From NCBI GenBank assembly GCA_016929355.1, contig JAFGJA010000553.1:1-9118 (forward strand): 9,118 bases of DNA. The letters are read 5' to 3'. Shown one piece after another: positions 5,131-9,118 of this stretch; position 1 is the first letter of the stretch; the number at the start of each line of letters is the position of its first letter. A model generated the notes under the pieces. That model worked only from the letters and a program-made list of their open reading frames with translations, was not told where the DNA came from and did not search any database. The stretch is from Anaerolineae bacterium. GTDB taxonomy: Bacteria > Chloroflexota > Anaerolineae > Aggregatilineales > Aggregatilineaceae. Position numbers and translations under genes: made by a program.

Positions 5131-6798
5131 ATGCGTTCAGATCGAATTAAAGTAGGCTTTGAACGAGCACCTCACCGGAGTTTGCTCAAAGCAACCGGCG
5201 TCACTGATGACGATATGCGGAAGCCATTTATCGCAGTCGTGAATTCCTATATTGATATTATTCCCGGTCATGTTCATTTACAGAAATTTGGGCAGGTCGT
5301 CAAAGAAGCGATCCGCGAGGCTGGCGGTGTGCCGTTCGAATTCAATACCATCGGCGTGGATGATGGGATTGCGATGGGACACATCGGCATGAATTTTTCG
5401 CTGCCCAGCCGCGAACTGATCGCGGACTCGGTGGAAACGATGATCATGGCGCACGCCTTTGACGCGATGATCTGCATCCCGAACTGTGACAAGATCGTGC
5501 CGGGGATGTTGATGGCAGCGATGCGCGTGGACATTCCAACGATCTTCATCAGTGGTGGGCCGATGGCCGCCGGAAAAACGCCCGACGGTCAAACCGTTGA
5601 CCTGATCAGTGTATTTGAAGGCGTGGGCGCATACAAAGCGGGCAAGATCGATGATGCGCAACTCAAAGTTTTGGAAGATTACGGTTGCCCCTCCTGCGGC
5701 TCGTGTTCGGGCATGTTCACCGCCAACTCCATGAATTGTTTGATGGAGGTGCTTGGTTTGGCGCTGCCTTTTAATGGGTCCGCCCTGGCCGAAACCCCCG
5801 AACGTACCGAACTCGCCAAACAAGCCGCGCGACAGCTCATGGTCCTGATCGAAAAAGACCTGACGCCGCGCAAAATTGTTACCCCGGAAGCAATTGACGA
5901 CTCCTTCGCGCTGGATATGGCAATGGGCGGCAGCACGAATACCGTGTTACACACGCTGGCAATTGCCTACGAAGCCGGGATCGAATACCCGCTCGAACGG
6001 ATCAATCAGGTTGCCGAACGTGTCCCGCATATCTGCAAAGTCAGCCCCGCCTCACATTGGCACATGGAAGATGTGCATCGCGCGGGCGGCATCCCGGCGA
6101 TTCTCAAGTCGGTAGCGGATAAGGGCGATGTGCTGCATCTGGATCGCCCTACCGTGACCGGCCAAACGTTGGGCGAAAATATCGCCGATGCGTCAGTCAA
6201 AGATTATGAAGTGATCCGCCCCCTGGATAATCCCTACCGCGAAACCGGCGGGCTGGCAATCCTGTTTGGTAGTCTGGCCCCCGAAGGCGCAGTGATCAAG
6301 ATCGGCGCGATCCCGGCGCACATGGAACACCATCAAGGTCCGGCGCGCATCTACGAAAGCGAAGAAGCGGCCTCGGCAGGCATTCTGAATGGCGAAGTGC
6401 AAAAGGGCGATGTGGTCATCATTCGCTACGAAGGGCCGCGCGGCGGGCCGGGGATGCAGGAAATGTTAGGGCCGACGGCGCAAATCCAGGGCATGGGCCT
6501 GGGCGATGATGTGGCGCTGATCACTGATGGGCGGTTCTCTGGGGGGAGCCGGGGTATCTCGATTGGGCATGTCAGCCCGGAGGCGGCGGCGCGCGGGCCG
6601 ATTGCGATTGTGCAGGCAGGCGATCTGATCAGCATCGATCTCCAGAATCGCACGCTGGATTTGCTGGTGGATGCCGATGAAGTCCAGCGCCGACTGGCAG
6701 CCTTGCCGCCCTTTGAAGTCGATATTCCGAGCCGGTGGCTGCGTCGTTACGCGAAATTAGCGAGCAGCGCCAGCACGGGAGCCGTCTTTTTGGACTGA
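5131..6798 (+). CDS. ilvD: Dihydroxy-acid dehydratase
   Basis: IlvD dehydrates 2,3-dihydroxy-3-methylbutanoate and its methylpentanoate homologue to the 2-oxo acids, the step before transamination in valine and isoleucine synthesis. The 555-residue product is recognisable throughout and resembles the Bacillus-type enzyme. Signatures include NTIGVDDGIAMGH (72-84), the cluster region NCDKIVPGMLMA with Cys119, GCPSCGSCSGMFTANSMNC starting at 185 (Cys186, 189 and 192), DMAMGGSTNTVLH, and the C-terminal RYEGPRGGPGMQEML and TDGRFSGGSRG blocks. In the segment IIPGHVHL a Gly stands where [2Fe-2S]-type dehydratases carry a Cys (PCN/PCH), which points to the oxygen-sensitive [4Fe-4S] type. AGAGGA (5121-5126) lies four bases before the ATG. 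Expression is predicted to depend on the two upstream attenuators. It is about 60 residues shorter than E. coli IlvD, as is normal for the Bacillus-like form. Confidence 0.97.
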   Translation: MRSDRIKVGFERAPHRSLLKATGVTDDDMRKPFIAVVNSYIDIIPGHVHLQKFGQVVKEAIREAGGVPFEFNTIGVDDGIAMGHIGMNFSLPSRELIADSVETMIMAHAFDAMICIPNCDKIVPGMLMAAMRVDIPTIFISGGPMAAGKTPDGQTVDLISVFEGVGAYKAGKIDDAQLKVLEDYGCPSCGSCSGMFTANSMNCLMEVLGLALPFNGSALAETPERTELAKQAARQLMVLIEKDLTPRKIVTPEAIDDSFALDMAMGGSTNTVLHTLAIAYEAGIEYPLERINQVAERVPHICKVSPASHWHMEDVHRAGGIPAILKSVADKGDVLHLDRPTVTGQTLGENIADASVKDYEVIRPLDNPYRETGGLAILFGSLAPEGAVIKIGAIPAHMEHHQGPARIYESEEAASAGILNGEVQKGDVVIIRYEGPRGGPGMQEMLGPTAQIQGMGLGDDVALITDGRFSGGSRGISIGHVSPEAAARGPIAIVQAGDLISIDLQNRTLDLLVDADEVQRRLAALPPFEVDIPSRWLRRYAKLASSASTGAVFLD

Positions 6799-6812
6799 AC
6801 CTCACCCCCCAA

Positions 6813-6838
6813 CCCCCTCTCCATGCATGGCGAGGGGG
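6813..6838. repeat. C-rich palindrome between ilvD and ilvE, REP-like
   Basis: CCCCCTCTCCATG (6813-6825) and CATGGCGAGGGGG (6826-6838) pair at 12 of 13 positions. The arm is preceded by CCTCACCCCCCAA (6800-6812). The style 'CCTCACCCCC...CCCCTCTCC...GAGGGGGAG' recalls dispersed palindromes seen between genes in Chloroflexota and some other bacteria; that resemblance is from memory. There is no T-run, so it is not a normal terminator, although an mRNA hairpin here could affect ilvE relative to ilvD. The rest of the 113-base gap shows only the ilvE ribosome binding site. Confidence 0.6.
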
Positions 6839-6911
6839 AGCAAAGATGAGATGTCAGGAAAATTTTGGATCAATCACACAACCACTGATACCTGATTGAG
6901 GAGTAGAGTTA

Positions 6912-7835
6912 ATGCCAATGCAAAAGTCCGAGTGGATTTGGCAAAACGGCAAGTGGGTTGTCTGGGATGACGCCACCGTACACATCAGCGCCCATGCGCT
7001 GCACTACGGATCAAGCGTCTTCGAAGGCCTCCGCGCGTATAGCACCCCGGATGGTCCCGCCGTGTTCTGCCTGGAAGAACATACCCTACGGCTGTTCAAC
7101 TCGTGCAAAATCGCACGGATTGACATGCCCTACACGCCAGAGCAGATCAACGCCGCCACCGTCGAAACGGTCAAACGCAACAAGCTGCAAAGCTGCTACA
7201 TCCGCCCTCTGGTGTTTCGCGGCGTGGATAGTATCGGCGTGGATGGACGCAGTTGCCCCACCGAAGTGGTTATTTTTGCGATTGAGTGGGGCCGCTACCT
7301 GGGACCGGAAGCTATCGAGCAAGGGGTTGATGTGATGGTTAGCTCGTGGCGGCGCATGGCCCCCGGCACATTACCGGCAATGGCAAAAATCGGCGGGCAA
7401 TATGTGGGCAGCCAGTTGATCACGATGGAAGCCAAAGACAACGGCTTTACCGAGGGGATTGCACTCGACGTAAACGGTTATGTCAGCGAGGGTGCGGGCG
7501 AGAATCTGTTTGTTGTGATGGATGGCGTCATCCACACGCCCCCGTTGGCCTCATCCATCCTGGGCGGCATCACCCGCCAATGCGTAATGACGCTGGCCGA
7601 AGACCTCGGTTACGAAGTGCGCCAACAGACCATTGCGCGCGAAATGTTGTATATCGCTGATGAAGTGTTCTTTACCGGCACCGCCGCCGAAGTCTCCCCG
7701 ATTCGCTCGGTGGACCGTGTGCAAATTGGAAGCGGTTCGCGTGGCCCGATCACCGCACGCATCCAACAGGAATTTTTCGATATTACGGCAGGCAAAATAC
7801 CGGATCGCTTTAACTGGCTGACCCCGGTCAAATAA
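6912..7835 (+). CDS. ilvE: Branched-chain amino acid aminotransferase
   Basis: IlvE is a PLP enzyme of fold type IV that transfers the amino group from glutamate to the 2-oxo acids of valine, isoleucine and leucine, the last step of the pathway. The 307-residue product has the usual family length. It shows HYGSSVFEGLRAY (31-43), the Schiff-base lysine Lys159 in MAKIGGQYVGS, the phosphate-side block GYVSEGAGENLF (189-200) with Glu193, SSILGGITRQ (214-223), and FFTGTAAEVSPI (253-264). GAGGAG (6898-6903) stands eight bases before the first ATG; a second ATG six bases later is less well spaced. It follows ilvD after 113 bases containing a palindrome and precedes ilvB by 21 bases, so all three are probably cotranscribed. 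D-amino-acid transaminase and aminodeoxychorismate lyase share the fold, but the motifs and the operon favour IlvE. Confidence 0.96.
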   Translation: MPMQKSEWIWQNGKWVVWDDATVHISAHALHYGSSVFEGLRAYSTPDGPAVFCLEEHTLRLFNSCKIARIDMPYTPEQINAATVETVKRNKLQSCYIRPLVFRGVDSIGVDGRSCPTEVVIFAIEWGRYLGPEAIEQGVDVMVSSWRRMAPGTLPAMAKIGGQYVGSQLITMEAKDNGFTEGIALDVNGYVSEGAGENLFVVMDGVIHTPPLASSILGGITRQCVMTLAEDLGYEVRQQTIAREMLYIADEVFFTGTAAEVSPIRSVDRVQIGSGSRGPITARIQQEFFDITAGKIPDRFNWLTPVK

Positions 7836-7856
7836 CCCATATTCAGGAGAAACACA

Positions 7857-9118
7857 GTGGAACTCACCGGCGCAGAAATTATCATGGAATGCCTTCTCCG
7901 CGAAGGCGTAGATTTGATTTTCGGGTATCCTGGCGGGGCTATTTTGCCCACCTATGACGCGATGACCAAGTATCCGCAGATCAAGCATGTGTTGGTCCGG
8001 CACGAACAGGGCGCGGCGCACATGGCGGACGGTTACGCTCGTGCGACTGGCAAAGTCGGCGTAGCGTTCGCTACCTCCGGCCCCGGCGCGACAAATCTCG
8101 TCACCGGCATTGCTACCGCTATGATGGACTCATCCCCAATAGTCTGTATCACCGGGCAGGTCGGCACCGCTACTATCGGCACTGATGCGTTTCAAGAAGT
8201 TGATGTAACCGGTGTCACGCTGCCTGTTACCAAACACAACTATCTCGTCCACGATGTAGAAGATTTGGCCTACACGATCCGCGAAGCGTTCCACATCGCC
8301 CGCACCGGACGCCCCGGTCCCGTCCTGGTTGATGTGCCGAAGGATGTGCAAAACGCCAAAATCGAATTCGTATACCCTGAAGAGGAAATTATACTACCGG
8401 GCTATCACCCGGCTGGCGCAACAGACGAGGAAACGCTCCAGGCCGCATTGGAATTGATCGAAGCATCAGAGCGGCCCGTGATTCTGGCTGGTCATGGTAT
8501 TGCCATGTCTGGCGCAACGCAAGAAGTCTTGAAATATATCGAAACCACCCAGACGCCATTTTCGCTGACCCTGTTGGGCAAAGGTGGAATGCCGGAAAGC
8601 CACCCCATGTCGCTCGGCATGATGGGGATGCACGGCACCGGGCAATCGAATCTCGCCATCCAGAACGCCGATTTGCTGCTGGCTTTCGGGATGCGCTTTG
8701 ATGATCGTGTAACTGGCAACCTGAAAACGTATGCGCCCAACGCGCGCGTGATCCACATTGATATTGACGCCTCGGAAATTCACAAAAACGTGTACGCCGA
8801 TGTGCCGATTGTGGGTGATCTGAAAACGGTCCTGAACCAACTGATCCCGATGCTCAAGCCGATCCAACACAAAGCCTGGTTGGGCCAGATTCGGGACTGG
8901 ATGGAAGACACGGACGAACGCGACATTGTGAATCAGAATGTAAATGATCGCCTATTGGCGGCGCATGTGATCCGCGATATGTGGGCCGCAACCGCCGGGG
9001 ATGCAGTGGTTGTGACCGATGTGGGCCAGCATCAGATGTGGGAAGCGCAATATTACCCGCACGAACGCCCCGCGACGCTGCTTACCTCCGGGGGATTGGG
9101 TACGATGGGCTTTGGGAT
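7857..9118 (+). CDS. ilvB: Acetolactate synthase large subunit, 3' part missing
   Basis: This gene is open to the right edge, so only about 420 of an expected 560-590 residues are present. Acetolactate synthase is the TPP- and FAD-dependent first common enzyme of the branched-chain pathway, making acetolactate or acetohydroxybutyrate from pyruvate. The N-terminal TPP-binding domain has FGYPGGAILPTYDA (22-35), the catalytic Glu50 in RHEQGAAHMADGYARATG, SGPGATNLVTGIATAMMDS and IGTDAFQEVD. The central domain has FGMRFDDRVTG (277-287), and the C-terminal TPP domain begins with VVTDVGQHQMW and TSGGLGTMGFG. The start is GTG at 7857, chosen because AGGAGA (7845-7850) lies six bases upstream and the family N-terminus (ELTGAEIIMECLLREGVD) follows at once; the next ATG, at codon 10, would remove conserved residues. 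The regulatory subunit and ilvC would be expected downstream. Gly103 replaces the Pro found at the corresponding site of the plant enzyme. Confidence 0.96.
   Translation, partial: MELTGAEIIMECLLREGVDLIFGYPGGAILPTYDAMTKYPQIKHVLVRHEQGAAHMADGYARATGKVGVAFATSGPGATNLVTGIATAMMDSSPIVCITGQVGTATIGTDAFQEVDVTGVTLPVTKHNYLVHDVEDLAYTIREAFHIARTGRPGPVLVDVPKDVQNAKIEFVYPEEEIILPGYHPAGATDEETLQAALELIEASERPVILAGHGIAMSGATQEVLKYIETTQTPFSLTLLGKGGMPESHPMSLGMMGMHGTGQSNLAIQNADLLLAFGMRFDDRVTGNLKTYAPNARVIHIDIDASEIHKNVYADVPIVGDLKTVLNQLIPMLKPIQHKAWLGQIRDWMEDTDERDIVNQNVNDRLLAAHVIRDMWAATAGDAVVVTDVGQHQMWEAQYYPHERPATLLTSGGLGTMGFG

Noticed and set aside
5278..5823. A 181-codon minus-strand ORF inside ilvD
   Set aside because: It is a codon-bias shadow of ilvD; the plus frame is unambiguous.
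6813..6838. Rho-independent terminator after ilvD
   Set aside because: The hairpin has no T-run, and ilvE and ilvB continue on the same strand in the same pathway.
7551..8021. A 156-codon minus-strand ORF across the ilvE-ilvB junction
   Set aside because: It is a shadow of two well-recognised genes on the plus strand.

Overview
The window is bacterial DNA with dense gene packing, about 50-55% GC by eye, and Shine-Dalgarno-led genes. The gene set suggests a Chloroflexota-like (Anaerolineae-type) organism: a PAC2-family protein coupled to an S10 serine carboxypeptidase, a GH20 enzyme of the 'EHTFAY' type, a Bacillus-like short IlvD, and a C-rich intergenic palindrome. That taxonomic call is an inference from family resemblance, not a search result.

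Layout, left to right. (1) 1-641, minus strand: the N-terminal part of a glycoside hydrolase family 20 enzyme that runs off the left edge. (2) 642-745: a short divergent control region with inverted and direct repeats. (3) 746-3138, plus strand: a two-gene operon, PAC2-family protein followed by an S10 carboxypeptidase, overlapping by ATGA. (4) 3139-3232: a convergent gap with a strong hairpin. (5) 3233-4489, minus strand: argG, argininosuccinate synthase. (6) 4490-5130: a 641-base gap holding the argG upstream region and, on the plus strand, a long regulatory leader. (7) 5131-9118, plus strand: ilvD, ilvE and ilvB (the last cut by the right edge). These are three enzymes of isoleucine, valine and leucine synthesis and probably the start of a larger operon.

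The main discovery candidate is the leader of the ilv operon. After a good sigma-70-type promoter (TTGACA, 17 bases, TAAAGT) come two complete attenuation modules in series. Each has a short unannotated peptide ORF packed with Leu/Val/Ile codons (4708-4794 and 4897-5004) and then an intrinsic terminator (about 4825-4852 and 5037-5079). In each module a segment late in the peptide ORF is complementary to the 5' arm of the following terminator, which would form an antiterminator. The geometry matches classical ribosome-mediated attenuation. A stretch of 15 matches in 16 bases between the two leader ORFs suggests the module was duplicated.

Working model (inference): when charged Leu, Val or Ile tRNA is scarce, ribosomes stall in the leader ORFs, the antiterminators form, and RNA polymerase passes both terminators into ilvDEB. 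When branched-chain amino acids are plentiful, either terminator can stop transcription, so the tandem arrangement would give tighter or graded control.
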